DNA of 64,000 bases from Reyranella humidisoli (lineage in GTDB: Bacteria; Pseudomonadota; Alphaproteobacteria; Reyranellales; Reyranellaceae). The notes under the pieces were generated by a model. It had not been told where the DNA came from. It searched no databases and was given only the letters and a program-made list of their open reading frames with translations. The stretch is taken from NCBI RefSeq assembly GCF_019039055.1, contig NZ_JAHOPB010000001.1:1860001-1924000 (forward strand), read 5' to 3'. Positions 34,259-44,299 of the stretch are shown here, piece after piece; positions within the stretch are counted from its first letter, which is position 1; the number at the start of each line of letters is the position of its first letter. The position numbers and the translations under genes were made by a program.

Positions 34259-34375
34259 CGCTTTCCTAAGTGACCCCGGCCCGTGGCGCTGGCAAGGCAA
34301 TCCGGATCAAGCCGTCGTGATATTTTGCCCGATATCCAGCGAACGTCTAAGGTCTTGGTTACACTGGAGAAATTC

Positions 34376-35599
34376 ATGTTGCGACTGGATGAAGGGCGAC
34401 TGCTCGGTGCTCTGGACGAGCTGGCGTCCATCGGCGCCATCGAAGGCGGGGGCTGCGCGCGTCTGGCGCTCACCGACGAAGACCGGCTCGGCCGCGATCT
34501 CGTCGTGGGCTGGATGAAGGCGCTGGGCCTCGCGGTGACGGTCGATGCCATCGGCAACGTGATCGGCGTGCGCGCCGGTCGCGAGAACCTCGCGCCCATC
34601 ATGACCGGGAGCCATATCGACACGGTTCGCACCGGCGGGCGCTACGACGGCAATTACGGCGTGCTCGCGGGGCTCGAGGTCGTGCGCGCGCTGAACGAGG
34701 CCGGCGTGACGACGCGCCGGCCGATCGCCGTCGCCTTCTTCACCAACGAAGAGGGCGCGCGCTTCCAGCCCGACATGATGGGCAGTCTCGTCTATGTCGG
34801 CGGCATCGGGCTCAACGAGGCCTATGTCGCAGCCGACAAGGACGGCGCCTCGGTCGGCGACGAGCTGCGCCGCATCGGCTATCTCGGGCCGGTGAAGCCC
34901 GGTGCGTTGAAGCCGCATGCCTTCGTCGAGCTACATATCGAGCAGGGCCCGATCCTCGACGAGGAGAAGGTTCAGATCGGCGTCGTCGAGAGCGTGCAGG
35001 GCATCTCGTGGACCGAATACACCGTGACCGGCATCTCGAACCATGCCGGCACCACGCCGATGCGCCTGCGTCGCGACGCCGGCTATCTCGCGGCCTCGGT
35101 CAATCTCTTCGCGCGCAAGCTCGCCTGGGAGATGGGCGGCGACCAGGTGGCCACGGTGGGCTCGCTGGCGCTGCGGCCCAACCTCATCAACGTCGTGCCC
35201 AATCGCGCGATCTTCTCGGTCGACCTGCGCAACACCGACGAGGCGAAGCTCAAGGAGGCCGAGGCCAGGGTCGCCGCCCATATCGCGGAGGTCGCCGCGG
35301 CCGAGCGGGTCGAGGTCGAGGCGAAGGTGCTGGCACGCTTCGAGCCGGTGATTTTCGATGCGGGCCTGGTCGACCGGGTCGAGCACCATGCGAGGGCGCT
35401 GTCGCTCAGCACGCGCCGGATGCCCTCGGGCGCCGGCCACGACGCGCAGATGATGCAGCGCGTCTGTCCGACAGCGATGATCTTCGTGCCGTCTGTGGCG
35501 GGCCTCAGCCACAATGTGAAGGAACATACCGAAGCGGCCGATCTCGCCGCCGGGGCGCAGGTGCTGCTCAACGTGATGCTGGAGCTCGCCGGCACATAG
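34376..35599 (+). CDS. M20-type amidohydrolase, N-carbamoyl-L-amino acid hydrolase / beta-ureidopropionase family
   Basis: 407 residues from ATG 34376 (GGAGA 7 nt upstream). Binuclear metal ligands are in place: His80 in TGSHIDTV, Asp91 in GRYDGNYGV, Glu125-Glu126 in FFTNEEGARF, His187 in VELHIEQGP, and the last His in NVKEHTEAADL. PSGAGHDAQMMQ is a family signature. Such enzymes cleave N-carbamoyl-L-amino acids, ureidopropionate or allantoate. It is the first gene of a set with a GntR regulator, uronate dehydrogenase and a D-specific carbamoylase. Confidence 0.85.
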   Translation: MLRLDEGRLLGALDELASIGAIEGGGCARLALTDEDRLGRDLVVGWMKALGLAVTVDAIGNVIGVRAGRENLAPIMTGSHIDTVRTGGRYDGNYGVLAGLEVVRALNEAGVTTRRPIAVAFFTNEEGARFQPDMMGSLVYVGGIGLNEAYVAADKDGASVGDELRRIGYLGPVKPGALKPHAFVELHIEQGPILDEEKVQIGVVESVQGISWTEYTVTGISNHAGTTPMRLRRDAGYLAASVNLFARKLAWEMGGDQVATVGSLALRPNLINVVPNRAIFSVDLRNTDEAKLKEAEARVAAHIAEVAAAERVEVEAKVLARFEPVIFDAGLVDRVEHHARALSLSTRRMPSGAGHDAQMMQRVCPTAMIFVPSVAGLSHNVKEHTEAADLAAGAQVLLNVMLELAGT

Positions 35600-35643
35600 C
35601 TTCTGTACGGCGAGCGGCGGGCCCGGATGATCGCCGTTCTCAA

Positions 35644-35654
35644 TTGTCTGACAA
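35644..35654 (+). promoter_or_regulatory. GntR/FadR-type operator
   Basis: TTGTCTGACAA is a perfect palindrome and fits the FadR-subfamily pattern TNGTNNNACNA exactly. It lies 4 bp before the first ATG of the adjacent FadR-type regulator, so binding would block that gene and act on its operon. Motif and context only. Confidence 0.6.
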
Positions 35655-35658
35655 CTTC

Positions 35659-36405
35659 ATGGCCGCTAGCATCCCCTCGATGGCCGACAAGCAGCCCGCC
35701 AACAATCTTGCCGAGCAGGTGATGGCGCGGCTCAGCGCCGACATCCGCGGAGGCCGGCTGGCGCCCGGCGCGCGCCTTCCGACCGAGCAGGAACTGACCA
35801 CGGAATTCGGCGTGAGCCGCACCGTCGTGCGCGAGGCGGTCGCCGCTCTGCGGGCCGATGGGCTGGTGGTGACGCGCCGCGGCTCCGGAGCCTACGTCGC
35901 TGATCCGGCGGCGGGCCCGTTTCGAATCGTCCCGCCCCGCGCGACCTCGCTGCCCGACATCATCAACGTCATGGAGTTGCGGCTGGCCGTCGAGGTGCAG
36001 GCCGCGGCCCTGGCGGCCGAGCGCGCCAGCCGCAAGCAACTCGCGTCGATTGAGGCGGCGTGGCGCGCCATCGAGGCCGCCCTGCAGCGTGGCGAGGGCG
36101 CCGTTGCCGAGGACTTCGCCTTTCACCGCGCCATCGCCGAAGCCACCGGCAACGATCAGTTTCCGCGCTTCCTCGCCTATCTCGGCAACCATGTGATCCC
36201 GCGCCAGAGCGTGCGGCTCGAAGTCGATACACCGGCCGAGCGCCGCCTCTATCTCGAACGCATCCAGCTCGAACACACGCGCATCGTGACGGCGCTCTCC
36301 GACGGCGATCCGGTCGAGGCGCGGCGCGCGATGCGCGACCATCTCACGCGCTCCCTCGAGCGCTATCGCAAACTGGCAGGAGGAAAGAAGAATGGCCGAC
36401 GCTAG
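35659..36405 (+). CDS. GntR family transcriptional regulator, FadR subfamily
   Basis: 248 residues from ATG 35659; ATG 35680 (MADKQPANN) is the alternative. Neither has a clear Shine-Dalgarno. The winged helix-turn-helix covers about 15-80: GGRLAPGARLPTEQELTTEF, SRTVVREAVAALRADGLV and RRGSGAYVADP. The C-terminal all-helical FCD effector domain (about 95-240) carries the ligand/metal pattern EDFAFHRAIAEATGN and LEHTRIVTALSDGD. It probably represses this catabolic operon through the palindrome just upstream. Its last 14 bp overlap the next gene. Confidence 0.88.
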   Translation: MAASIPSMADKQPANNLAEQVMARLSADIRGGRLAPGARLPTEQELTTEFGVSRTVVREAVAALRADGLVVTRRGSGAYVADPAAGPFRIVPPRATSLPDIINVMELRLAVEVQAAALAAERASRKQLASIEAAWRAIEAALQRGEGAVAEDFAFHRAIAEATGNDQFPRFLAYLGNHVIPRQSVRLEVDTPAERRLYLERIQLEHTRIVTALSDGDPVEARRAMRDHLTRSLERYRKLAGGKKNGRR

Positions 36406-37225
36406 GAACGCCCGGCGCCGCATCGTCCTCACCGGCGCCGCCGGCGGCATCGGCACCATGACCCGGCCGCTGCTGGCGAAGCTCTATCCAGGGCTGGTGC
36501 TGAGCGACCGGGTCAAGCCTGCGGACCTGCAGCCGGGCGAGACCTTCGTCGCCGCCGATCTCACCCGGCCCGACGAGGTGGCCGCGGTGCTGAAGGACGC
36601 CGACGGCGTCATCCATCTCGGCGGCCATTCGGTCGAGGGCACCTGGGACCAGATCCTGCAGGCCAATATCGTCGGCTGCTACAATGTCTTCGAAGCGGCG
36701 CGGGAGGCCGGCGTGAAGCGCCTGATCTTCGCCTCGTCCAACCACGCGATCGGCTTCTATCCGCGCAGCAAGCGCATCGGCACCGACCTCACGGTCAAGC
36801 CTGACAGCCGCTACGGTGTCAGCAAGGTGTTCGGCGAGGCGCTGGGTTCGCTCTATTCCGACAAGCACGGGATCGGCGTGACCTGCTTCCGCATCGGCAA
36901 TGTCGGCCCGATGCCGCTCGACGTGCGACGCCTCTCGATCTGGATCTCACCGCGCGATCTCGTGCAGCTTTTCCAGATCGGCCTCGATCATCCCGATCTC
37001 CGCTACGAGATCTTCTACGGTGCGTCGGACAATGCAGCGGGCTGGTGGGACAATTCGCGGGCCCAGCAGCTCGGCTATCGTCCGCAGGACAAGGCCGAGG
37101 ATCACCGCGTCCACGCCGAGGCCGAGCAGGCAAAGATCGGACCAGATCCGGTCGGCGATCTCTTCCAGGGTGGCACTTTTTGCTCGGCTGAATTCACCAA
37201 CGACGTGAAGCGCATCGGTTCCTAG
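36392..37225 (+). CDS. uronate dehydrogenase (NAD-dependent epimerase fold)
   Basis: 277 residues; ATG 36392 has a textbook AGGAGGA upstream and lies inside the regulator's 3' end. Rossmann motif VLTGAAGGIG (13-22), then DGVIHLGGHSVEG, IFASSNHAIGFYPR, catalytic RYGVSKVFGEALG and GASDNAAGWWDNS. From memory these segments follow Agrobacterium uronate dehydrogenase (SSNHxIGxYP, YGVSKxFGE, AGWWDNS), which oxidises galacturonate or glucuronate to the aldarolactone. Placement between two carbamoylase genes is unexpected, so the in vivo substrate is uncertain. Confidence 0.8.
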   Translation: MADARNARRRIVLTGAAGGIGTMTRPLLAKLYPGLVLSDRVKPADLQPGETFVAADLTRPDEVAAVLKDADGVIHLGGHSVEGTWDQILQANIVGCYNVFEAAREAGVKRLIFASSNHAIGFYPRSKRIGTDLTVKPDSRYGVSKVFGEALGSLYSDKHGIGVTCFRIGNVGPMPLDVRRLSIWISPRDLVQLFQIGLDHPDLRYEIFYGASDNAAGWWDNSRAQQLGYRPQDKAEDHRVHAEAEQAKIGPDPVGDLFQGGTFCSAEFTNDVKRIGS

Positions 37226-37254
37226 ACGCTATACTCGTCGGCGAAGAGGTGACG

Positions 37255-38190
37255 ATGACTCGTTTTCTGACTGTCGGTGCGGCGCAGATGGGGCCCATCC
37301 AGCGCAGCCATACCCGCCGCGACGTGGTCGAGCGGCTGATCGCCCATCTGCGCGAAGCCAGGCGCATGGGCTGCGATCTCGTGGTGTTTCCCGAGCTCAC
37401 GCTTACGACCTTCTTCCCGCGCTGGTGGATGAAGGACCAGGCCGAGATCGATTCCTTCTTCGAGCAGGAGATGCCGTCGAACGAGACGGCGGCGCTGTTC
37501 AACGAGGCGAAGCGGCTCGATATGGGTTTCTGTCTCGGCTATGCGGAGCTCGCCAACGAGGACGGGCGCATCAGGCGCTTCAACACCTCGATCCTGGTCG
37601 AGCGCGACGGCCGCATCGTGGCCAAGTACCGCAAGGTCCATCTGCCGGGTCATGCCGGGCACGAGCCCGAGCGTCCGTTCCAGCATCTCGAGAAGCGCTA
37701 CTTCGAGGTCGGCAATCTCGGCTTTCCCGTCGTCAAGGCGTTCGGCGCCAACATGGGCATGTGCATCTGCAACGATCGCCGCTGGCCCGAGACCTATCGC
37801 GTCATGGGCCTGCAGAATGTCGAAATGGTGCTGCTGGGCTACAATACGCCGCTGCACAACGCGCCGTCACCCGATCACGACGAGCATTCCTGGTTCCACA
37901 ACCAGCTCTCCATGCAGGCCGGCGCCTACCAGAACGGCACCTGGGTGGTCGGCGTCGCCAAGGGCGGCACCGAGGAGGGCGTACCCTCGCTCGCCGACAG
38001 CATGATCGTGGCGCCCTCGGGCAAGGTGGTCGCGCGCGCGGGCGGCGACGGCGACGAGCTTGTCGTCCATCGCTGCGACCTCGATGCCGGCAAGAGCTAC
38101 AAGACGACGACCTTCAACTTCGCCGTCCACCGCCAGCCCGACCAGTACCGCATGATCGTCGAACGCAAGGGCGCGCAGGACCCAGTTTGA
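37255..38190 (+). CDS. N-carbamoyl-D-amino acid hydrolase
   Basis: 311 residues from ATG 37255; with this start the nitrilase-superfamily triad falls at Glu47 (VFPELTLT), Lys127 ([11 protein letters not shown]) and Cys172 ([11 protein letters not shown]), exactly the numbering of characterised D-carbamoylases. GAAGAGG lies 5 nt upstream; GTG 37249 has no spacing for a ribosome site. The enzyme releases D-amino acids, CO2 and ammonia from N-carbamoyl-D-amino acids in the cytoplasm. No hydantoinase is present, so the carbamoyl substrates must come from elsewhere. Confidence 0.9.
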   Translation: MTRFLTVGAAQMGPIQRSHTRRDVVERLIAHLREARRMGCDLVVFPELTLTTFFPRWWMKDQAEIDSFFEQEMPSNETAALFNEAKRLDMGFCLGYAELANEDGRIRRFNTSILVERDGRIVAKYRKVHLPGHAGHEPERPFQHLEKRYFEVGNLGFPVVKAFGANMGMCICNDRRWPETYRVMGLQNVEMVLLGYNTPLHNAPSPDHDEHSWFHNQLSMQAGAYQNGTWVVGVAKGGTEEGVPSLADSMIVAPSGKVVARAGGDGDELVVHRCDLDAGKSYKTTTFNFAVHRQPDQYRMIVERKGAQDPV

Positions 38191-38199
38191 TGAAAAGCG

Positions 38200-38264
38200 A
38201 AGGATCCCTCACTGCGTTCGGGATGACAAAAATAGTGTCATCCCGAACGCAGTGAGGGATCCTT
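38200..38264. repeat. perfect 29-bp inverted repeat (GTCATCC family)
   Basis: Arms 38200-38228 and 38236-38264 are perfect reverse complements (AAGGATCCC...GATGACA) around a 7-nt AAAATAG loop. It starts 9 bp after the D-carbamoylase stop and can act as a terminator-like hairpin. Same arm family as 27805-27903 and 47621-47707. Confidence 0.9.
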
Positions 38265-38326
38265 GGCGTTGCGCCGCCGTAACGCCTTGCGCCGTCTTCA
38301 CGATCTGCCTAGGTGACCTTGCGCCC

Positions 38327-38374
38327 GGCGGGGACGACCCCGCCTTCGAGGGGCAAGCGTCGGGACGACCCGGC
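38327..38374 (+). promoter_or_regulatory. guanidine-II (mini-ykkC) riboswitch
   Basis: Two hairpins with identical ACGA loops: GGCGGGG-ACGA-CCCCGCC (38327-38344) and GTCGGG-ACGA-CCCGGC (38359-38374, one G-U pair), joined by 14 nt. Twin GC stems with ACGR loops define the guanidine-II class. It lies 21 nt before the start of an SMR transporter gene, the classic guanidine-regulated partner, so it most likely exposes the ribosome site when guanidinium binds. Confidence 0.9.
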
Positions 38375-38395
38375 TTCTTGCAAAGGGTGCGTCCG

Positions 38396-38716
38396 ATGGC
38401 TTGGTTCATTCTTCTGATTGCCGGTCTCTGCGAGATCGGTTGGGCGATCGGCCTCAAATATACCGACGGTTTCACGCGGTTGGCGCCGTCGGTCCTCACC
38501 GGTGCGGCGATGGTCGTGAGCGTGGTCCTGCTCGGCATTGCGCTCAAGACGCTGCCGGTCGGAACCGGCTACGCGGTATGGACGGGCATCGGCGCCGTCG
38601 GCACGGCAATCCTCGGAATCTTCCTGTTTGGCGAAGCGACCGACCTGCCGCGCCTCGCCTCGATCGGCCTGATCGTGGCGGGGATCATCGGATTGAAGCT
38701 GACCAGCGCGGCTTGA
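38396..38716 (+). CDS. gdx: guanidinium exporter of the SMR family
   Basis: 106 residues with four helices. The essential glutamate is in helix 1 ([20 protein letters not shown], Glu13), and helix 3 carries [17 protein letters not shown]. GLCEIxWAxGLKYTxGF is the Gdx/SugE pattern rather than that of the quaternary-ammonium exporters. The guanidine-II riboswitch upstream supports guanidinium/proton antiport as its role. ATG 38396 follows the second riboswitch hairpin. Convergent with the SnoaL-like gene, 3 bp between stops. Confidence 0.92.
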   Translation: MAWFILLIAGLCEIGWAIGLKYTDGFTRLAPSVLTGAAMVVSVVLLGIALKTLPVGTGYAVWTGIGAVGTAILGIFLFGEATDLPRLASIGLIVAGIIGLKLTSAA

Positions 38717-38719
38717 GTC

Positions 38720-39187
38720 TCAGACGACTTCGCTTTTCGCGAAGTTGCCATAACTGCGGTCCGGCGTGCCGCGGAACAGCGACATATGCGTGTGGGTGGC
38801 CACGAACGGGTCGCCCACCGCCTTGCGTCCCATGACGGTGGTGGTGCGGCCCGGCCGGTCGAAGCGGTCGCCGTTGGGATGGAAGCCGTAGGACTGCCAC
38901 ACGCCCATGCCGACGGCGGTCAGCCGGTCGGCCGAGACGATGGCCTCGATCTTCGACAGGTCGTAGCGGAACTCGCGGATCGTGCCCCACACGTTGCGCC
39001 ACTGCTTCTGCTCGGCCAGCTCGCGACCATGCATGAAGTCGGTGAAGGTGCCGAAGGCGATCATGTCGTCGGCGAAGATCGGCCGCGCGCCCTCGTAGTC
39101 GACGTCGCGGCAGTGCCTCGACAGCGTGTCGAACCACTGGCGCACGGCGGCGAGATCGTCGGCGGTGACGGGGGTACGAAGGTTCAT
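38720..39187 (-). CDS. nuclear transport factor 2 / SnoaL-like protein
   Basis: 155 residues forming one NTF2-like cone: AVRQWFDTLSRHCRDVDYEG, IFADDMIAFGTFTDFMHGRE, then strands ending THTHMSLFRGTPD. Such folds bind small ligands or catalyse simple chemistry; there is no specific assignment. ATG 39187 has AGGAGAG upstream, and the gene lies 12 bp after the S49 peptidase, so it is part of the trmN6-like / peptidase / SnoaL transcript. Confidence 0.75.
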   Translation of the reverse strand: MNLRTPVTADDLAAVRQWFDTLSRHCRDVDYEGARPIFADDMIAFGTFTDFMHGRELAEQKQWRNVWGTIREFRYDLSKIEAIVSADRLTAVGMGVWQSYGFHPNGDRFDRPGRTTTVMGRKAVGDPFVATHTHMSLFRGTPDRSYGNFAKSEVV

Positions 39188-39199
39188 CGCAAGTCTCTC

Positions 39200-40039
39200 C
39201 TAGAGTCCGAAACGCTGCCAGTGCGCCCGCTCTTCCAGGGCGGCGAGCGTAGCGGGTCCGATCATGTCGATGCCGCCGCCGAGCCCACCTTGCAGGCCGA
39301 AGCGCGACAGCAAGCGGCGACGCGGACCGATGACGGGCAAGCGCACCTTGTCGCCGTATCGTTGCTGCAAGGTCGCGCGCAACTCGCCGAACCCGTCTAC
39401 CAGGCCGAGGTCGATGCCGCGCCGCGCCGTCCAGAACTCGCCGCTGAAAAGGGTGTTCTCGTCGCCTTTGAGGAGCCTGCCGCGCCGCTCGCGGACCCAG
39501 TCTTTGAAGCCGTCGTGGATCTCCGCCTGGAGGCGCTTGAGACGCACGACATCCTCCGGCTGCTCCGGGCGAAAGGGATCGAGCATCGACTTGTTCTCGC
39601 CCGACGTATGGACGCGGCGCTCCACGCCGATGCGCGTCATCAGGTCCTGGAAGCCGAAGCCCGAGCTGATGACGCCGATCGAACCGACGATGGAACTGGG
39701 ATCTGCGATGATCTCGTCGGCGGCGCAGGCCAGCCAGTAGCCGCCGGAGGCGGCCACGTCCTCGACGAAGGCGATGACGGGCAGGCCCTTTTCGCGGGCG
39801 TGCAGCCGGATGCGCTGCGCGATCAGAGCCGACTGGACGGGCGAGCCGCCCGGCGAGTTGAGCGCCAGGGCGACGGCCCGGGCGCCGCGCGTCTCGAAGG
39901 CCCGCCTGAGCAGCGGCGCGACCGATTCAATCGACAGGCTGCGGCCTCCCAGCAGGCCGCCGTTGGCGATGACGCCGGAGAGGCGAACGACGGGCACGAC
40001 CGACCCGCGGCGAAAACGATTCCTGACCCAATCCAACAT
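39200..40039 (-). CDS. S49 family serine peptidase (SppA/SohB-like)
   Basis: 279 residues from ATG 40039 (MLDWVRNRF). The Ser/Lys dyad is visible: Ser98 in FVEDVAASGGYWLACAADEI and Lys150 in HTSGENKSMLDPF. VVRLSGVI and LALNSPGGSPVQS match the family. The protein is the short, single-domain form and has no obvious membrane helix. It likely degrades signal peptides or damaged envelope proteins. It starts 25 bp after the methyltransferase stop. Confidence 0.88.
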   Translation of the reverse strand: MLDWVRNRFRRGSVVPVVRLSGVIANGGLLGGRSLSIESVAPLLRRAFETRGARAVALALNSPGGSPVQSALIAQRIRLHAREKGLPVIAFVEDVAASGGYWLACAADEIIADPSSIVGSIGVISSGFGFQDLMTRIGVERRVHTSGENKSMLDPFRPEQPEDVVRLKRLQAEIHDGFKDWVRERRGRLLKGDENTLFSGEFWTARRGIDLGLVDGFGELRATLQQRYGDKVRLPVIGPRRRLLSRFGLQGGLGGGIDMIGPATLAALEERAHWQRFGL

Positions 40040-40064
40040 GGCGGGCACTGTCGCGGCGCCGCCT

Positions 40065-40790
40065 CTAGAAGGCAAGCGGCCGGCCGTGGCGCAGGATCGC
40101 CTCGGCCTCGTCGGTGTAGCCGCCCTCAGGCCGGTGCAGCACCAGCGGTTCGGCCTCCCGCCGGCGCAGGCCCGACCCGCGGCGGGCACGGACCAGCACG
40201 CGCGCGGCCGGCGGCAGGCGCTTCACGGTGACATCGCCCCAGCCAAGTCTGGCCAGGATTGCGACGATCTCCTCCAGCCGATCGCTGCGATGTATGGCGA
40301 GCAGGGTTCCTGCAGGTTTCAGCGCCCCGGCGGCCACCGTCAGCCACCGGACGAGGTCCGCGCTCGATTCGACGGTCGCCAGGGCCTTGCTGCGATCGGG
40401 GGACGGATCGGCGACGGCAGCGGCCAGATAGGGCGGGTTGGTCGTGACATGGTCGAACAGGCCAAGGCCGTCCGGGAGCGGCGCCGCCAGATCGTGAACG
40501 AGCGTTCTCACGCGGTCCCCGGCATGGTTGAGTGCAACATTACGCTCGGCCAATGCGGCCAGCTCCGACTGCAACTCTATACCGGTTATCTGGCAGTCCG
40601 GCACACGCGCCGCGATGCAAAGGCCGACGGCGCCGACGCCGGCTCCCAGATCGAGCACGCTCTCGCCGGCCTTCGCTTCGGCGGCCGCCGCGAGCAGCAC
40701 CGCATCCACCGCGATCCGGTATCCGCGTCGGGGCTGCAAGAGTTTGACGCGGCCGCCCATTACCGTGTTTTCGGTCGGCGCGGATTCCAT
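40065..40790 (-). CDS. TrmN6-like tRNA (adenine-N6) methyltransferase
   Basis: 241 residues if it starts at ATG 40790; ATGs at 40799 and 40814 are in frame and possible. Early GGRVKLLQPRRGYRIAVDAV is the family's N-terminal signature. The SAM loop is VLDLGAGVGAVGLC, and the catalytic motif IV is TTNPPYLA, the NPPY of N6-adenine methyltransferases. Homologues modify A37 of tRNA1-Val. Its start faces the polyprenyl synthase gene, with about 65 bp between them. Confidence 0.8.
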   Translation of the reverse strand: MESAPTENTVMGGRVKLLQPRRGYRIAVDAVLLAAAAEAKAGESVLDLGAGVGAVGLCIAARVPDCQITGIELQSELAALAERNVALNHAGDRVRTLVHDLAAPLPDGLGLFDHVTTNPPYLAAAVADPSPDRSKALATVESSADLVRWLTVAAGALKPAGTLLAIHRSDRLEEIVAILARLGWGDVTVKRLPPAARVLVRARRGSGLRRREAEPLVLHRPEGGYTDEAEAILRHGRPLAF

Positions 40791-40854
40791 GCTACTCATC
40801 TGCTTCGATAACATGTCGCAATAACAGGCTTCATCGGAGAGTTGGTCTCCCGTC

Positions 40855-41874
40855 ATGGCAACCGTCGTCTCCCTCGAAGGCAAGCGCAAGTCGCCCAGCC
40901 TCGAACCGCTATTGGCGTTGTGCACCGACGACATGGCGCGGGTCGATCGCGAGATCGTCGCGCGCATGCGGTCGCAGGTCCCGCTGATCCCCGAACTCGC
41001 CAACCATCTGGTCGGCGCCGGCGGCAAGCGCATGCGCCCGTTGCTGACGGTCGCCGCGGCGCGGCTGTGCGGCTACAGCGAAGCCAGCGATCGTCACATC
41101 AAGCTCGCGACCTGCGTCGAATTCATCCATTCCGCCACGCTGCTGCACGACGACGTCGTCGATGTGAGCGCGCTGCGCCGCGGCAAGCCCACCGCCAACA
41201 CGGTGTACGGCGACAAGGCCTCGGTGCTGGTCGGCGATTTCCTGTTCACGCGAGCCTTCGAGCTGATGGTCGAGGTCGGTTCGCTCGATGTCCTCGGCGT
41301 GCTGTCCAATGCCTCCTCGACGATCGCCGAGGGCGAGGTGCTGCAGCTCGTCAGCCAGCGCGACATCAGTACGCCTGAGGCGACCTATCTCGAGATCATC
41401 AAGGCGAAGACCGCCAAACTCTTTGCCGCAGCGGCCGAGGTCGGTGCCATGGTGGCCGGCCGCAACGGCCCCGAGCGCGTGGCGCTGCAGAGTTTCGGCA
41501 TGAATCTCGGCATCGCCTTCCAGCTCGTTGACGATGCGCTCGATTACTCGGGTCGCGAGGCCAAGCTCGGCAAGTCGGTCGGCGACGACTTCCGCGAGGG
41601 CAAGATCACCCTGCCGGTGATCCTGGCCTTCCTGCGCGGCGGCGCCGTCGATCGCGAATTCTGGAAGCGCACGATCGAGAAGCTCGACCAGCGTCCCGGG
41701 GACCTCGAACAGGCGTACAGCCTGATCGAGCGCCATGGCGCGCTGGCCGACACGCTGGAGCGGGCGCGCCACTATGGCGCCATGGCACGCGACGCGCTGG
41801 GCCTGTTTCCCGGCACGCCGCTCAAGGCCGCGCTGCTCGAAGCGGTCGATTTCGCCATCGATCGCGCGCACTAA
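40855..41874 (+). CDS. ispB: polyprenyl (octaprenyl-type) diphosphate synthase
   Basis: 339 residues. Both aspartate-rich motifs are intact: LLHDDVVDVSALRRGKPT (first) and FQLVDDALDYSG (second), with GGKRMRPLL and KTAKLFAAAAEVGA between. It extends isoprenoid chains for the ubiquinone side chain. Residues next to the first motif are small (SATLL), in line with a long-chain product, but length cannot be fixed by eye. A strong inverted repeat lies immediately after the TAA. Confidence 0.9.
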   Translation: MATVVSLEGKRKSPSLEPLLALCTDDMARVDREIVARMRSQVPLIPELANHLVGAGGKRMRPLLTVAAARLCGYSEASDRHIKLATCVEFIHSATLLHDDVVDVSALRRGKPTANTVYGDKASVLVGDFLFTRAFELMVEVGSLDVLGVLSNASSTIAEGEVLQLVSQRDISTPEATYLEIIKAKTAKLFAAAAEVGAMVAGRNGPERVALQSFGMNLGIAFQLVDDALDYSGREAKLGKSVGDDFREGKITLPVILAFLRGGAVDREFWKRTIEKLDQRPGDLEQAYSLIERHGALADTLERARHYGAMARDALGLFPGTPLKAALLEAVDFAIDRAH

Positions 41875-41940
41875 AGCGCCTTCGGCGAAGCTGAAGGCGC
41901 TGGCGGGCGGCAGCGCTTGTAATCAAGCGCGAGAGCCCGC
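41875..41940 (+). terminator. double hairpin after ispB
   Basis: AGCGCCTTC/GAAGGCGCT (41875-41901) begins at the ispB stop. A second structure follows: GCGGGC/GCCCGC (41903-41908 with 41935-41940) enclosing GCGCTTG/CAAGCGC with a TAAT loop. There is no T-run, so it may stabilise the mRNA end rather than terminate. Confidence 0.5.
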
Positions 41941-41995
41941 ACGGAACGTACAAAGACGAAGATGCCAGCCAAAAGCTGGTGTGTTCTAATCCGGC

Positions 41996-43480
<1,485 letters not shown>

Positions 43481-43536
43481 GCCGCGCTGAATTCCCGATT
43501 GCTGGTAGGGGGCGTGGCCATTAGGTTGCGCCCGCC

Positions 43537-44289
43537 ATGAAGACCTGCGCCAATCCCGTCTACTGCAGCATCGACACCACCGATCTTGCGCATGCCACCC
43601 GGCTGATCCAGAGCATCGCCGGTGGGCCGAAGCCGGCCGTCGGTGGCATCAAGCTCGGCCTCGAATTCTTCCTGGCCCATGGCGCGCCGGGTGTGCGCTA
43701 CGCCTTCCCGATGCCGGTCCGCGCGACCGGCGTGGGCTTCTTCCTCGATCTCAAGCTGCACGACATTCCCAACACGGTGGCCGGCGGCATCCGCGCCGTG
43801 GTCGAACTCGCGCCGACCTTCATCACGATCCATGCGGGCGGCGGTCGCGAGATGATGAAGGCGGCGGTCGACGAGGCGGGTGCGCAGGCGGCCAAGCAGA
43901 ACGTCGCGAGGCCGAGGCTGCTGGGCGTCACCGTGCTCACGTCGCTAGACCGGTCCGATCTCGAGGCGACCGGCGTCAACGCCGATCCGTCGGACCAGGT
44001 GGTGCGCCTTGCGGCTCTCGCCCAGGAAAGCGGCCTCGACGGCGTAATCTGCTCGCCGCTCGAGATCGAAGCGCTGCGCAAGCGCTGCGGTCCCGACTTC
44101 GTGCTGATGGTGCCGGGCATTCGCCCCGTCGGCAGTGCCGCCAACGACCAGAAGCGGGCGATGACGCCGCGCCAGGCGGTCGATCTCGGCGCCACCAACC
44201 TCGTCGTCGGCCGGCCGATCTATCAGTCAGCCGATCCGCGCGCCGCCGCCGAAGCGATCGCGCGCGAGGCCGGCGTCAACGACCTGTGA
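43537..44289 (+). CDS. pyrF: orotidine 5'-phosphate decarboxylase
   Basis: 250 residues. CSIDTTDLAHA at the N-terminus, the catalytic FLDLKLHDIPNTV with the Asp-Lys-x-x-Asp network, LGVTVLTSLDRSDLE, VPGIRPVGSA with the phosphate-gripping loop, and NLVVGRPIYQSADPRAAAEA at the C-terminus. It completes UMP synthesis. It precedes trpF by 10 bp, an arrangement seen in many alphaproteobacteria. Confidence 0.94.
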   Translation: MKTCANPVYCSIDTTDLAHATRLIQSIAGGPKPAVGGIKLGLEFFLAHGAPGVRYAFPMPVRATGVGFFLDLKLHDIPNTVAGGIRAVVELAPTFITIHAGGGREMMKAAVDEAGAQAAKQNVARPRLLGVTVLTSLDRSDLEATGVNADPSDQVVRLAALAQESGLDGVICSPLEIEALRKRCGPDFVLMVPGIRPVGSAANDQKRAMTPRQAVDLGATNLVVGRPIYQSADPRAAAEAIAREAGVNDL

Positions 44290-44299
44290 TGGTCGGGCC

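Noticed and set aside
41875..41940. Riboswitch or T-box before glycerol kinase
   Set aside because: The stems begin exactly at the ispB stop and lack the conserved loops of known classes; better read as a 3'-end structure.
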